DNA of 64,000 nucleotides from Stomorhina lunata. Taxonomy: Eukaryota > Arthropoda > Insecta > Diptera > Rhiniidae. The position numbers and the translations under genes were made by a program. Location: assembly GCA_933228675.1 (NCBI GenBank), contig OW121741.1, positions 135,464,558-135,528,557 on the forward strand. Direction: 5' to 3'. Positions 14,301-24,149 of this stretch are shown here, piece by piece. The notes under the pieces are model-generated. The model was not told the DNA's origin, ran no database searches, and saw nothing but the letters and a program-made list of their open reading frames with translations. Positions within the stretch are counted from its first letter, which is position 1, and each line of letters starts with the position of its first letter.

Positions 14301-17300
14301 CTATTAAAAAATTTAATATCCGTAAATTTTCTATAAAAAATTTTAATATCGAACATTTTCTGTAAAAAATTTTAATATCGAAAATTTTCTGTAAAAAATT
14401 TTAATATCGAAAATTTTCTATAAAAATTTTTAATATCGAAAATTTTCTATAAAAAGTTTTACTATCGAAAATTTTTTATAAAATATTTTAATATCAAAAA
14501 TTTTCTTTAAAAAATTTTAAATTTTCTATAAAAAATTTTACTATCGAAAATTTTCTATAAAATGTTTTAAAATCGAAAATTTTTTATAATAAATTTTAAT
14601 ATCGAAAATTTTCTATAAAAAATTTTGATATCAAAAATTTTCTATAAAAAATTTTAATATCGAAAATTTTCTATAAAAAATTTAATTTCGAAAATTTCTA
14701 AAAAAAAAATTTAATATCCAAAATTTTCTATAAAAAATTTTCTATAGAAAAATTTAATATCAAAAATTTTCTATAGAAAAGTTTAGTATCGAAAATTTTC
14801 TATAGAAAAATTTAATATCAAAAATTTTCTATAAAAAATTTTAATATCGAAAATTTTCTATAAAAAATTTTAATATCGAAAATTTTCTATAAAAAATTTT
14901 AAAATCGAAAATTTTCTATAAAAAAATTTAATATCGAAAGTTTTCTATAAAAGATTTTAATATCAAAAATTTTCTATTAAAAGTTTTTATTTAAAAAGTT
15001 TTCTATATAAAAATTTAATATCGAAAATTTTCTATATAACATTTGATATCGAAAATTTTCTATAAAAACTTTAATATTCAAAACTTTCTATAAAAACTTT
15101 AAAATCGAAAATCTTTCGATATTCAAAGTTTTATGAAGGATATCAAAAGTTTTCTATTGAAAATCGTTTAATATCGAAAGTTTATTATTAGAAAGCATAT
15201 CGAAATCGTAAGATTTATATAGGAAATCTTTAGATATTGGCATTTTTATATTGAAAAGCTCGAAAGATTTTTATAGGAAATCTTTAGATATTGGCTTTTT
15301 CATATTGGAAAGCTCTTGATATGGAATGTTTTTAGTAAAAAGCTTTGGATATTAAAAGTAACCATTAGGAAATCTGTTGACATAAAAGGTTTTCAATCCG
15401 AAGTATTTTGACGACAAAAGTTTTATATAAGAAATCTTCTGATATCGAAAGCTTTCTATAGAAAATCTTATCTAAATATCTTATCAATATCTAAAGTTTA
15501 TTATAGGAAAATTTTCGACATTGAAAGTTTCATATTAAACATCTTTTGTTTTTCCAGAAAGCTTTCGATATGGAATGCAGTTGAAAGCTTTTTGTATCAA
15601 AAGTTACCTATAGGAAAGCTTTGATATTGAACTTTTTTTAGAGGAAAGTTTTATATAAGAAATCTTCCGAATGTTCGAATGTTTATTATAGAAATCCTTT
15701 CGACATTAAAAGTTTTATATAGGAACTTTTAAAATAAAAAGGTTTTAGAAAGCTTTAGAAATTAAAGTTATTTATAGCAAAGCTTTTAATTTTGAAAATT
15801 TTTTCTATAGGAAAGTTTTATCTAAATAGTTTTCTATCTGAAATATTTTGACGACAAATGTTTTATAAAGGAAATCTTTCGATATCGAAAGTTACCTATG
15901 GGAAAGCTTTTAATGTTGAAAGTTCTCAATCCGAAAAATGTTGTCGACAAAAGTTTAATATAAGAAATCATTATACATTCAACTAAAAGCTTTGAGATTC
16001 AAAAGTTTTCTATTAGTTCCTGATTTTTTCAAAAAATATTTTTTTTTCAGGAATAAGTTAGGGCTTCTTAGAGAATTACTTGAATAACTGCTTATTTTGA
16101 TAAAATTGGCTTAAATTTTTGTTATCAGGTGTATTTGCGTTAAATGCATTGAAATCACAAGAAAAGTCAATTTCGAAAACAGTGTGAGTTAGGGCCTTTC
16201 TACATGAGACCGAGATATCCACCAATATCGAATGATCAGATCCATCGATACAAATAATCTCAACATTGCAGCTTTACTTTCTAAAAAATTACCCCCTAAT
16301 TCATAATAGAAAAATAAGACTATAACGAGCTTATAATTCAAATTTTTCATACAAAATTCCTACGATAAGTCTTTGATAATTTTATAATTGTTTTATAAAT
16401 TAGGAGGTTAGTTTATTAATACAAAATTTTGTTTATTTTCTAGATATCCCGAAAAAGTATGGATCCAGGACTTTAATCATATAGACCGATGCACCAGTTT
16501 CTTCTTCGCCGAAGTGACCATAGAAGAATGTGATAAGGAAATTGGTTTTATTTGCGAAATTGATCCTAAGGTATGGAAACAAAAGTTTGATAAATTTTAG
16601 TTTTTCCCTAAAGCTATTTTTTTCTTTCAGGTGGTTATTGATCCCTTATCCTGGAGAGCAGATATATTTGCTATAAGTATTATATCGGCGTTTATATTGG
16701 CCATTATTTTGCTGATTTTGGTGGCCATATGCTGGTATGCCAAGTCCAAACATCGTCATGTGCAACGCCTGCAAAGACGCAATAGTATACGTCAAAGCTT
16801 ACGCAGTCTGAATAGTATAGATCCCCAAGGATCCCTGAGAAGAAGAAATTTTGTATGATTTATTTTTTATTTTGTGATTTTAAATTTTTTCTTTAAAATT
16901 ATATTTTAGTTTTTGTTTAATTTTTATTTTTTTATTTTATTTCTATAGCATATGTCCACTTCTACGGGTACTCTTACCAAAACCATGACCCAAGATTATA
17001 AAATGATGGGCAATGGCTCTTTTGAGTCTATAGACAAAAGCGTTTTAAGCTCCGAGGCCAGTTTTGAGCCTTACGAAAGTCACCGTAATGGTGAGAAAAC
17101 CGAATATCAAACACCCAAGAAGTCACAAAATGAATATGTTACCAGTACCATGAGATCGGGCTCCTCACAGGGACCCCAAAGAGTGGCCACTATTGGCTCG
17201 GCCTCTAAGGCCAGCGCCAGTAGAGGAAGAGCGGCCGTGGCTGCTTGGTCCGAACAGAAACCTAATGACTTTGAGTTGTCCTATCGCAATGAAGGTTTTC

Positions 17301-18028
17301 GAGATAACTCCACTTATTCGGGTACACGCAATAATTCTATAAGCACTAGTATAGCTGAAGATACACCTATTATTCATCAGACCGATGTAGAGGAAACTGG
17401 TTCGGATTATTATGGCAATGCCAGTACTCTACCGTTACGCCATGACCCCAACGAAAATTTAGCCTTTTTATCCGAAATCAAAAGAAATATACCCGAACAA
17501 CGTTCTAGTAATATATCAGACCGACCCCCTAGTTCCTTTTTGCCGCCAGTACAAAAGACACCCTCACCACCCACGAATCAATCGGGTTTGGGCAATAGTT
17601 TGACTTACGAACAAAAAATCGATAATATGAACTTTAGCTCTTTAGCCGAATTACGTAGTCATAATAATAGTCAAATAAGTAATGGTAGTTCAATAGCTCC
17701 CCCAGACATAAGACGACCCGACTCCTATATGACGGCTGTGGGTGCAAATAGATTTTCAAGGCCAGCCTCAGCTTATGCCAATACAACGCCCAAATATGAC
17801 ACGCCTACCGTCCAAATGGCCAGTAGACGACCCAAAACTGTTTACGAAAGTGATGACACTGCCAGTGCACAAATGTCCTCAAACTTAAGACCGGATGAAC
17901 GTAAAGCTTCGTTTCAGCAACGCTCACGCTCAGAGGCTTTGCTAGAGACTGATCTTGATATTGACAATAGCACAAACCTAGAGGCTAATGGTCGCAGCCT
18001 TAGCCAACCATTAGAGACCTCAATGTAA
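2162..18028 (+). CDS. bark: bark beetle / Anakonda, 10 coding exons, 5' end outside window
   Basis: Exons: 2162-2328, 2390-8637, 8699-8910, 8967-9322, 9386-9511, 12613-12710, 12782-13025, 16444-16570, 16631-16852, 16949-18028. All junctions are GT-AG and the phases join into one frame of 8880 nt (2959 aa plus stop). Visible order: SRCR 1 (residues ~27-129), beta-helix repeats, SRCR 2 (~905-1012), more beta-helix, degenerate SRCR 3 (~1744-1867), more beta-helix, C-type lectin domain (~2427-2521), one membrane helix (~2538-2560), cytoplasmic tail of ~395 residues. This is the architecture of Drosophila Bark/Anakonda, a single-pass protein that organises tricellular septate junctions; the family protein is ~3.1 kb residues as I recall it, so about 150-200 N-terminal residues with the signal peptide should lie upstream. 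Three cycles of SRCR plus beta-helix agree with the published triple-repeat ectodomain. Only the splice sites are inferred by eye. Confidence 0.93.
2390..8637 (+). CDS. bark: bark giant exon: SRCR 1 end, SRCR 2, SRCR 3, beta-helix modules
   Basis: Acceptor TTCTTTCAG ends at 2389; donor GTAGGT begins at 8638 (the open frame runs on into the intron to 8726, which is not coding). The exon finishes SRCR 1 (VVCRQLGF to DIGIQC), holds SRCR 2 (4935-5258) and SRCR 3 (about 7452-7823; VVCRELGY kept, but the first part is diverged). Between them are many right-handed beta-helix type repeats with NxGxGI cores, such as NNRGSGINHD and NQGSGINIT, many N-glycosylation sequons, and a repeated strand module with FEPSVGMMVAG (~4740) and FEPSIGMLVLG (~7285). 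CUB-like stretches occur near 3060-3400 and 8240-8610. About 2084 residues come from this single exon. Confidence 0.92.
8699..8910 (+). CDS. bark: bark exon 3 (in window): beta-helix segment
   Basis: Acceptor CTTTCCAG ends at 8698; donor GTGGGT at 8911. It joins the previous exon in phase 1 to give GQNRDALHNITNSHISG and ends in phase 0 after NSFYFM. A GTAGGC donor four bases further on would break the frame. It encodes further beta-helix repeats (LTSNRIQNNCLQLYG). Confidence 0.85.
8967..9322 (+). CDS. bark: bark exon 4 (in window): beta-helix segment
   Basis: Acceptor ATTTCAG ends at 8966; donor GTGAGT at 9323, phase 2. It encodes NNLILNNQGGLKL and later NYVHSNVGGRIVEVSG, repeats of the same beta-helix kind with asparagine ladders. 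The intron before it is only 56 bp, that after it 63 bp, a usual size for flies. Confidence 0.87.
9386..9511 (+). CDS. bark: bark exon 5 (in window)
   Basis: Acceptor TTTTACAG ends at 9385; donor GTAAGT at 9512. It begins RNVATNWMGRATIV and ends in phase 2 (AT carried over). ATNWMG resembles the NWWG motif earlier in the protein (residues near coordinate 6990) that closes each beta-helix unit in this family. The following intron (9512-12612) is 3.1 kb and is filled with LINE relics. Confidence 0.86.
9951..9969. repeat. (AG)n microsatellite
   Basis: About nine AG dinucleotides in a row in the bark intron between exons 5 and 6. Confidence 0.85.
10083..10292 (-). pseudogene. non-LTR retrotransposon relic: C-terminal zinc-knuckle-like end of pol
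   Basis: The minus strand reads HHCAQNSRLTRWD, then CRLCSDGDSSETVQHILCHC. The CxxC...ETVxHxLCxC pattern is the usual end of pol in Jockey/R1/I-like LINEs, after RNase H or RT. Nothing of the RT is joined to it on this strand. It lies antisense inside the bark intron 9512-12612 and is a fragment. Confidence 0.6.
10200..10940. repeat. tandem duplication, ~379-bp step
   Basis: 10200-10560 and 10579-10940 are diverged copies in the same orientation: AGAATTCTGGGCGCAGTGGT at 10221 matches AGAATTCAGGGCGCAGTGGT at 10600, and the downstream CTTGATGCCCATGAAAA stretch recurs too. It involves the antisense LINE relic. Copies differ at scattered bases and short gaps, so it is not very recent. Confidence 0.7.
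11160..12335 (+). pseudogene. LINE (non-LTR) reverse transcriptase relic with poly(A) tail
   Basis: Three reading frames in turn carry RT pieces: PWRWKVANVTPIPKKG (~11385), then LLSDRQYGFGRGRSTGDLL (11534), ALDIAKAFDRVWH (~11650), GVPQGSVLSPTLF (~11826) and SFADD (~11920), then a C-terminal part ending SFYPPSHNLFS (12260). RT catalytic Asp motifs (D in ALDIAKAFD, DD in FADD) remain. It is dead: frameshifts near 11500 and 12030, in-frame stops near 11600 and 11820, and the part between the active site and the C-terminus is too short. The run of A at 12329-12338 marks its 3' end. Clade not assigned (CR1/Jockey/Rex-like range). It is sense-oriented in a bark intron. Confidence 0.82.
12613..12710 (+). 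CDS. bark: bark exon 6 (in window)
   Basis: Acceptor CTTTTCAG ends at 12612; donor GTAAGA at 12711. It joins in phase 2 to give ITIELWRSKIDARHNYW and ends in phase 1. HNYWSYNN is again an NWWG-like turn closing a beta-helix module, here just before the lectin domain. Confidence 0.84.
12782..13025 (+). CDS. bark: bark exon 7 (in window): N-terminal half of C-type lectin domain
   Basis: Acceptor TTACAG ends at 12781; donor GTAAGT at 13026, phase 2. After DNPLLQVEAVPFQ it reads CPPGWAQVQDTCF and FHEAKEFC, the standard first two disulfide elements of a C-type lectin fold. The classical calcium and sugar motifs (EPN/QPD, WND) are not seen in either half, so carbohydrate binding is not supported. 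Confidence 0.88.
13080..13312. repeat. possible diverged fragment of MITE family G
   Basis: The stretch with GTAGCATACCTTAGGGATG and TTTGACAAAATTTAATATC resembles the interior of the ~300-bp elements at 38746, 40637 and 51574. No clear ends are seen. Confidence 0.4.
13320..15070. repeat. 29-bp minisatellite inside bark intron 7
   Basis: Unit of about 29 bp: AATATCGAAAATTTTC followed by TATAAAAAATTTT, repeated with substitutions and small gaps for about 1.75 kb, roughly 60 units. From 15070 to about 16020 the sequence keeps traces of it (GATATCGAAAG, TTTCTATAGGAAA) but with longer, irregular spacing. It fills most of the intron that splits the lectin domain. It shares the ATTTTCTATAA core with the other minisatellites of the window. 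Confidence 0.9.
16444..16570 (+). CDS. bark: bark exon 8 (in window): C-terminal half of C-type lectin domain
   Basis: Acceptor TTTTCTAG ends at 16443; donor GTATGG at 16571, phase 0. Reads KYPEKVWIQDFNHIDRC then EECDKEIGFICEIDP; IGFICE is the usual last strand and cysteine of the lectin fold. It is 3.4 kb from exon 7 because of the minisatellite between them. Confidence 0.88.
16631..16852 (+). CDS. bark: bark exon 9 (in window): transmembrane segment
   Basis: Acceptor TTTCTTTCAG ends at 16630; donor GTATGA at 16853 in phase 0. It encodes VVIDPLSWRAD, then ~24 hydrophobic residues (IFAISIISAFILAIILLILV) and a basic stop-transfer sequence rich in Lys and Arg. This makes the protein type I, with the lectin and SRCR parts outside the cell. 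Confidence 0.88.
16949..18028 (+). CDS. bark: bark last coding exon: cytoplasmic tail and stop
   Basis: Acceptor TTCTATAG ends at 16948; phase 0; TAA at 18026-18028. It encodes 359 residues rich in Ser, Asn, Pro and Thr and without a recognised domain, as expected of a disordered cytoplasmic tail. The last residues ETSM would fit a class I PDZ ligand (T at -2, M at 0), which is inference. The stop lies inside a good donor sequence (GTAAGT at 18025), so a longer isoform spliced to a later exon cannot be excluded. Confidence 0.88.
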   Translation, partial: HMSTSTGTLTKTMTQDYKMMGNGSFESIDKSVLSSEASFEPYESHRNGEKTEYQTPKKSQNEYVTSTMRSGSSQGPQRVATIGSASKASASRGRAAVAAWSEQKPNDFELSYRNEGFRDNSTYSGTRNNSISTSIAEDTPIIHQTDVEETGSDYYGNASTLPLRHDPNENLAFLSEIKRNIPEQRSSNISDRPPSSFLPPVQKTPSPPTNQSGLGNSLTYEQKIDNMNFSSLAELRSHNNSQISNGSSIAPPDIRRPDSYMTAVGANRFSRPASAYANTTPKYDTPTVQMASRRPKTVYESDDTASAQMSSNLRPDERKASFQQRSRSEALLETDLDIDNSTNLEANGRSLSQPLETSM

Positions 18029-18380
18029 GTGAAAAAGTGAAAAACATCAACAATGTTCAATTAGGTTTTTAAAATTTCAATATTCTTGTGTGACAACAAG
18101 TGGAACGATATTGACGATCTCTTATATTAGGGATTTTTTTTATATAATTATTTAATTATAATTTAATTCTATAAAATCTTTTTTTCAAACATCACTTTTA
18201 TACTTTTATTTTAAGTTGTAAAATTGTTAAATTAATTTTTATTCTAAATATTTTTAGTTATTTTTTAACAAATGAGATTTTTATTTACAATTAGTTAATA
18301 TTTAAACATAAATCATCAACATTCCCTCCATTAAGTTAATTAAATAATTTTTATTGAATAAAAATTAGCAACAAATACAA
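18029..18380 (+). terminator. bark: bark 3' UTR with poly(A) signal
   Basis: AT-rich sequence follows the stop. The first AATAAA is at 18357-18362. It is the most likely poly(A) signal for the transcript that stops at 18028; the exact cleavage site cannot be seen. Confidence 0.5.
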
Positions 18381-19550
18381 AATATATTAGCCTAGTTTAC
18401 AATCCCTTGTAAATAGTCTAGCATTTTAGCTTTGGTAAATCGTTATAGCAAATGAAAAATAGAGCTTTTTAATATGCTATGCCTAGATTTTTTGCAATGG
18501 ATTGTAAACTTAACTATGTATAAATTTACTATATTTACAAATTATTATTAAAAAAATTGTATTACTTTATAAATATGGCGCCTTATACAAAATTGTATTA
18601 TAACAAAATATATTTTTAAGCAAATATTAACGAAATCGAGTTATTAAAATATTTTAAAAATAAAATTTTAATGAAAAGCATTTTTAATTTAGGAAAACGA
18701 ATCGAAGAAACACATAAGCAAACTCAAAGCTATAACAAGAAATTAAGAGAATTTTTCTATCAAAAAGCTCTGTTTGGAAAAAGTTTTGTTAGTGAAAAAT
18801 TTTGTATAGAGAAAATTTAAAAAAAAAATCTATCAAAAAGTTTTGTATGGAGAAAGTTTAATTCTTGAAAAATTTTGTATCGAAACATGGCACATAGAAG
18901 AATATATAGAAGGTCGTCAGCTGATCCACTAAAATTTAGTATTCTACTAAATCACACGTACACGAAATGAAAGCTTTTTTGACAAACAGAAAAGCTTTTT
19001 GTACTCAAAATTTTGTTTGAAAAATTACGCGTTATTTTGAATGAAACACACTGTTCTAAATTGCACACATAAAATGTTATTTTTTTTTTTAAATATTTTA
19101 ACATTATTTTGATGTCGAAACACTTTTTATTTTTTACAAACTGAAAATTTTTTATTTTGTTTTCTTTCGACATTCTTTTTTTTGTTTTTGCTTAATTTGT
19201 ATTGAACAAGTAGGGCTGCAATTTTTGGTATTAAAAAAAATAATGAAATTTAGAATAAAAAATTGTTTATAGATTTTAATTATCCTAAAATCAAGTAAAA
19301 CTCATTCTATACCTTAAAATATGGATTTCTCAAGAAAATTTCTTAAAATTACGGAGAAAATCTTGAAGAAAATTTTCGTCCCATCATATCATACTTTTTT
19401 GTGCAACTGTTTGTATTCATTAAGAAAAGTAAAAGATCTTTTTAGGCTTACCAATACACTATTACTGATCCGTACTATTGACAGGTCCCAGGTGTACTTT
19501 GACGTTTCGTTGACTTTCTAGGTATTTATTTATTCTATGACATGGCAGAA
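18381..19550. other. AT-rich intergenic sequence, nothing recognised
   Basis: No coding potential or clear repeat. Short open frames here are low complexity. Confidence 0.4.
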
Positions 19551-19557
19551 CTACACT

Positions 19558-19910
19558 AGGTAAAATCACTAGGGAGAGTTGTCAATTTCTTAGACCCTGT
19601 AATGTCAAGAAAGCAGAATGAAAGTCGAAGTAAAAGAAAATATTGAATAACTTGAATTTGAAATTTGCACCGCACACATCACTTCATAGTTTAATCTTAC
19701 TTTCTGGACCTTTTATAAACTTTACAAGTTTTCTATGATAAAATGCGTTACAAATGCTTCTCTTAATAAACTTTTAAAAAATATTTTAATATATTTATTT
19801 TTGACAAACAAAAAAAAAATACAATGAAAAAAATATTTTTTTTTCAATTTCTTTTGCTTGACTTTTCAGGGATTTGAAATTGAGAACGAAGTGTGTAGTG
19901 ATTTTACCTA
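19558..19910. mobile_element. MITE with TA target site
   Basis: Left end GGTAAAATCACTA (after TA) and right end TAGTGATTTTACC (before TA) are perfect inverted copies, and AGTTGTCAATTTC inside the left end has a looser match (GAAATTGAGAACG) on the right. Length ~350 bp, no gene. TA flanks suggest Tc1/mariner mobilisation. Confidence 0.5.
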
Positions 19911-20364
19911 GTTTTTATTGTACTATGTATCGAAATATGTATTTTGTGAGCAGAAAATTTTAATTTTTTTATTTTTGTTCTATTCGTTTGACAAAATAAA
20001 ATTAATTTGTCATGCCAAAAAATTGTAGTGGCATGTATAGACACATGGTGGCATAATAAAAAGTTGGCAACACCATAAGAAATAACGGCTTACAGTTACT
20101 ATTTAGCATTGAGTACTCGTAAATCTAGAAAAAATAGGTTTACAAAAACCAAAATTTAAAAGCTATGGTTAATGAGTTTTTGTAACTGAACCGATCATAT
20201 GATAACACAGCACAATAAAATAAAAAAAATTTCATGTGCTCTTAAAACCACTATACAATTTTGATGTATCATGACTACCTTTGTACAAAAATGGTAAAAT
20301 TTTTAAATTCTATGGATAGATTTTTTTTTAAATTTTTATTTTTTTTAAGACGTTTCTTCAAATA

Positions 20365-22042
20365 ACACTGCACAACAGCGAAAAAAAGTGCAAGGTCGTG
20401 ACTATATAAGTCCGATTCTACTATCAAAATATAGTAAAACCCTATACTCAGTTTGGCCAAGTTAGTGACCGTTTTATTTTTATGGGCCTCCAAAGTTTCC
20501 CAATATTATGATGATGCCTAAAAAAGGTGTCATCAGTTTTTACCAAATAGCTAATCAACACTTAAAAATATCGCTTAGCTATGTTCGGCAAAAATGTAGC
20601 GAAGAGTATGGCGAATACTTTTTTGCTAAAATTTTAATATAAAAATGTCTGCAATAAAGACATTTTTTAAAAAAGTTAAAGAAAAATTTTTTTGTTTTTA
20701 ATTTTTTGATCATAACTTTTTGGAAATCCTGATTTTTCCTACACTATATTTGGGAAAATTGTAGCCACAGCAAGGCTAAATAACTTTTGTGAACACACCA
20801 TTATAATCTGAACGTGTCTAGATACCAAAAATAGGTAATATAGACTCTCTTGTGAAAACAAAATTAAATATTTTACTCAAATTTAAGCACATAAAAAATG
20901 TTGAAAATTGCTTTTTGATAGGATCGTTTGCCGGTTAAAATGTTCCAAGTGGTACAAGAGATGATTTTTTTAATCACATGTTAACTCCAGTTGCTTTAAA
21001 TGCAATTAATATATTGAAATTTAAATGAAATCCTGTAAAAAAAAGTGTCAGATTCGGTGTACTATTGACTACTTTTGCCTCTAGATTCCTTATTTTTGGT
21101 CGAAATTTCATAACAGACATCTCTTTTGAAAGCTTTTGACAGTATCTATTATTGCGTTTCTAAAAAATGTTGCAACGAATTGCCGCAAGGTGGTGGTATT
21201 GCCATGTTTCTTACAATTGTATCAAATACATTTTATTTGGATGTTTTTCGATGTTGGTACATTCAGAAAAAAACTAGACCAAATACTCCTGAACAAAGTT
21301 GCGGAACATAGTTAAACCATATTTTTTAGTTTTTGTTATTAAAAATACGATTTCAGTATGTAACCTGAAAATAGCGCCATCTATTTACAGAAAACAGAAA
21401 CAAAAAAGTCGTAGAACAAAAATTGTTTTTATAACCTCAGAGATTTATTTTCCACAACAAAAAAGTTCTTTTTCGCAAAAATACGTTTTTGAGATATTGC
21501 TAATAATAAAATTTTAGTTAAAAATATAATTTTTTTGGCACGAGGAAGTCTTTATGACCTATTTTTGGTATCCAAATACGTTCAAATTATATTGGTGTGT
21601 TCACAAAAGTTGTGAATCTTTACTGTGGATACAATTTTCCCAAATATAGTGTAGGAATAATCAGGATTTTAAAGAAGTTATGATAAAAAAATCAAGAAAA
21701 AACAAATTTTTCTTTAACTGTTTTAAAAAAAACTTTACGATAAAATACATTTTTATCATAAAATTTTAGCAAGAAATATTTGCCATACTCTTGGCTACAT
21801 TTTTGCCGAACATAGTTAAGCGATATTTTTAAGAGATTATTGGCTATTTGGTAAAAACTGATGACACCTTTTTTAGGCATCATGCTAATATTGGGAAACT
21901 TTGGAGGCCCATAAAAATAAAACGGTCACTAACTTTTACAAACTGAGTATAGGGTTTTACTACATTTTGATCGTAGAATAGGACCCATATAGTCACGACC
22001 TTGCACTTTTCAAAAGATGTTCAGTTGTTGTGTAGTGTAATT
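20365..22042. mobile_element. element with ~0.5-kb inverted repeats
   Basis: 20365-20890 and 21510-22042 are inverted copies: CAAGGTCGTGACTATATA at ~20391 matches TATAGTCACGACCTTG at ~21989, and AAACTTTGGAGGCCCAT on the right matches ATGGGCCTCCAAAGTTT on the left. The ~620-bp centre has no convincing protein. Probably a non-autonomous DNA transposon or a fold-back; class unknown. Confidence 0.65.
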
Positions 22043-23274
22043 AGTGATAACTCAAAAACTACTTGTCCGATATTATTAAAATAAAATCAGAAAAACTTAG
22101 ATTTACATATCCTTTAATTCGTCTATATATCGCGTTTCAATCGGATCAATAGCATCGGAGTTATAATAAAAAACTTAAGAAAAAAATATATTTTTTACGT
22201 AAAATGGCAAAAATTTTCGTTATAAAAAAATCATGAAAAATCGAAAACGGCAAAAAAAAACTTCCAGATTTATTACTTTATCGCATAGCGACATATAATA
22301 GCAACAAAATGAGATATCGACCATAAAAATCGATTGATTTATTCACAATTTAGTGAATTCGCTCATTTTCTCAAAATTTTAGTTTTTATACGCATGTATG
22401 AAAAAAATAAATTTTCCAATTTCAATGGGTGCATGTCGGATTATTGTGAGATTTTGTGAGAAACTTCCACCCACAAAATTTTAGTCGAATTGGACAACGT
22501 TAACACGTAGCGCATAGGCCCCAAATCTGAAAAATGTCGTTTAAATCGAAAAAAATTGACAAATTTTCAGTTTTTGCAAAATTAAAGCTATTTATTCCCC
22601 TTTTGGATTCTGGTTCTTAGTACAGACGCAATGATTTTTCCAATAAGCTACATGTCTTTAAAATCGGTTAAACAGTTTTCGAGTTATTACAATTTTTACT
22701 GAAAATTTGCGGTAATATAAAACTTTTTAAGAAATAAAATACAAAAATTAAAAAAAAAATATTTTTCGTAAAAGAAATCCCAAACTTCCTAATAAGATTT
22801 GAAAAACTTCCAAATATGGGTATTTTCAGTTTTTTTTTTTACCCTAGTTGTTTGGCCACTTTCAGAGCGACAAAGTACGTTTGCAATGTTATCAAAAACA
22901 CCTTGGTCCATAAAAATTTGGTGAAATATTTTTACACCTTATGTGCGTCCAGAGGAATTATAGATCAAAATGAAAATTTTCCTAAACAATAGGTCTAATT
23001 CAAAGGATTCTGGTACTAAAACGTAATAGATATGGAGTTATTTTTTAACTCAATTTTTAACTTTAAAGTTTTCTTTTAGAAAATTATAAATTATTTTTTA
23101 AATAAATAAAAAACAATAAAAATACTTTTTACAAAAAAAAATATTAACTTTAAGCGCTTATAACTTTTTACATAGTAAAACTTTAAATACATTTTTGCTG
23201 GATAGTCAAAATTTTGTTATTTTTTTTTTTTTGGAAAACTTTAAATCAAGAAAATCGGTTTATATATAGTTTAC
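22043..23274. other. AT-rich sequence, nothing recognised
   Basis: No open frame of interest. Phrases such as TCGGAGTTATAATAAAA and CGAGTTATTACAATT recur, which is common in dispersed repeats, but no ends were found. Confidence 0.35.
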
Positions 23275-24095
23275 GTGCATTAGTTAGGGAAGTTTTACAT
23301 AGCCTTATACTCAACAAGTAAGAAAGTGCTGTAGTCGGTCAAGCCCGACCATACGATACCCTTCACCAATAAGGTCAAAGGTGTTATTTTTCCTGTATAA
23401 AGACAAATATTTGCAAAATTTTGCCATCATACAAACATATTCTCAAAACTTTTACACTTAAGCTGTTTCCGCCATTTGGACTTATATGATAGGTAGGGTC
23501 AAATGTGGACCGATTATCTCGAAATTTGCCAAATTGATTACAGGTGTTACAAAAATTATATATGCGAAAAATAAATTCTCACTATCTTCGGATTTACGAG
23601 CGTTTTAGTAAATTTTGTCTCATTTAGTGCATTTTGAGAAAAAAGTTTGCATGGGAGCTATGGTCAAATGTGGACCGATTTCAACGAAATTTGGTACAGT
23701 GATTTAAGTTTACATAAGCAGTATTTGTTTTAAATTTCATGAAAAATATTGATTTTTGTGGCCAATATATCAATTCCGGGAAGTGGGACCTATGGGAGGT
23801 ACCATAAATAATGGACCGATTTTGACGAATTTCAATAGCCATGGTCCCATTATCAAAAAAAAAATGATCTGTGCCAAATTTCATCAAATTATGGGTCTAA
23901 GACAAATATTTGTATGCGTTACATACATCAGCACAAACTTATTATACCCTTTCCACCTATGGTGGTGGAGGGAAAAATAACCAGTGGCTGAAAATTTAGT
24001 TTTTTCAAATGAGTCTGCCCGGGGATTGAACTTGGGACGTCTGGTATACTAGGCAAATGACTTACCTACTATACCGTGGCGGTTTACTGATATAT
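23275..24095 (-). mobile_element. SINE-like family C copy, interrupted by repeat A
   Basis: Outer parts match the SINE-like element at 42525-42812: CATTAGTTAGGGAAGTTTT on the left and, on the right, the reverse complement of a Pol III-type head (box B as GATTGAACTT, box A as CTACTATACCG) ending GGCGGTTTAC. The element is split at 23314/23978 by repeat A. A tRNA-like head plus anonymous body is the usual shape of an insect SINE. Confidence 0.6.
23315..23977 (+). repeat. dispersed repeat A, copy 1
   Basis: Starts CAAGTAAGAAAGTGCTGTAG, ends with a near hairpin CCTTTCCACC-TAT-GGTGGTGGAGG. Four more copies lie at 26080-26553 (partial), 32302-33018, 33668-34442 and 40976-41716. No protein. It sits inside a SINE-like copy with no clear target duplication. 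End hairpin and lack of duplication recall Helitron-type insertion, but the canonical CTRR end is not seen. Confidence 0.7.
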
Positions 24096-24149
24096 AGTTT
24101 AGATATTAGTAAAAATTCGAGATCGAATATCTTTAAAACCATAAAATAT

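Noticed and set aside
20275..21883. Open frames of 60-72 codons in the 1.7-kb inverted repeat
   Set aside because: They lie across the arms in low-complexity sequence and show no transposase motif.
23315..23977. Repeat A as a definite Helitron
   Set aside because: End hairpin and lack of target duplication are suggestive, but neither a TC start nor a CTRR end is present.
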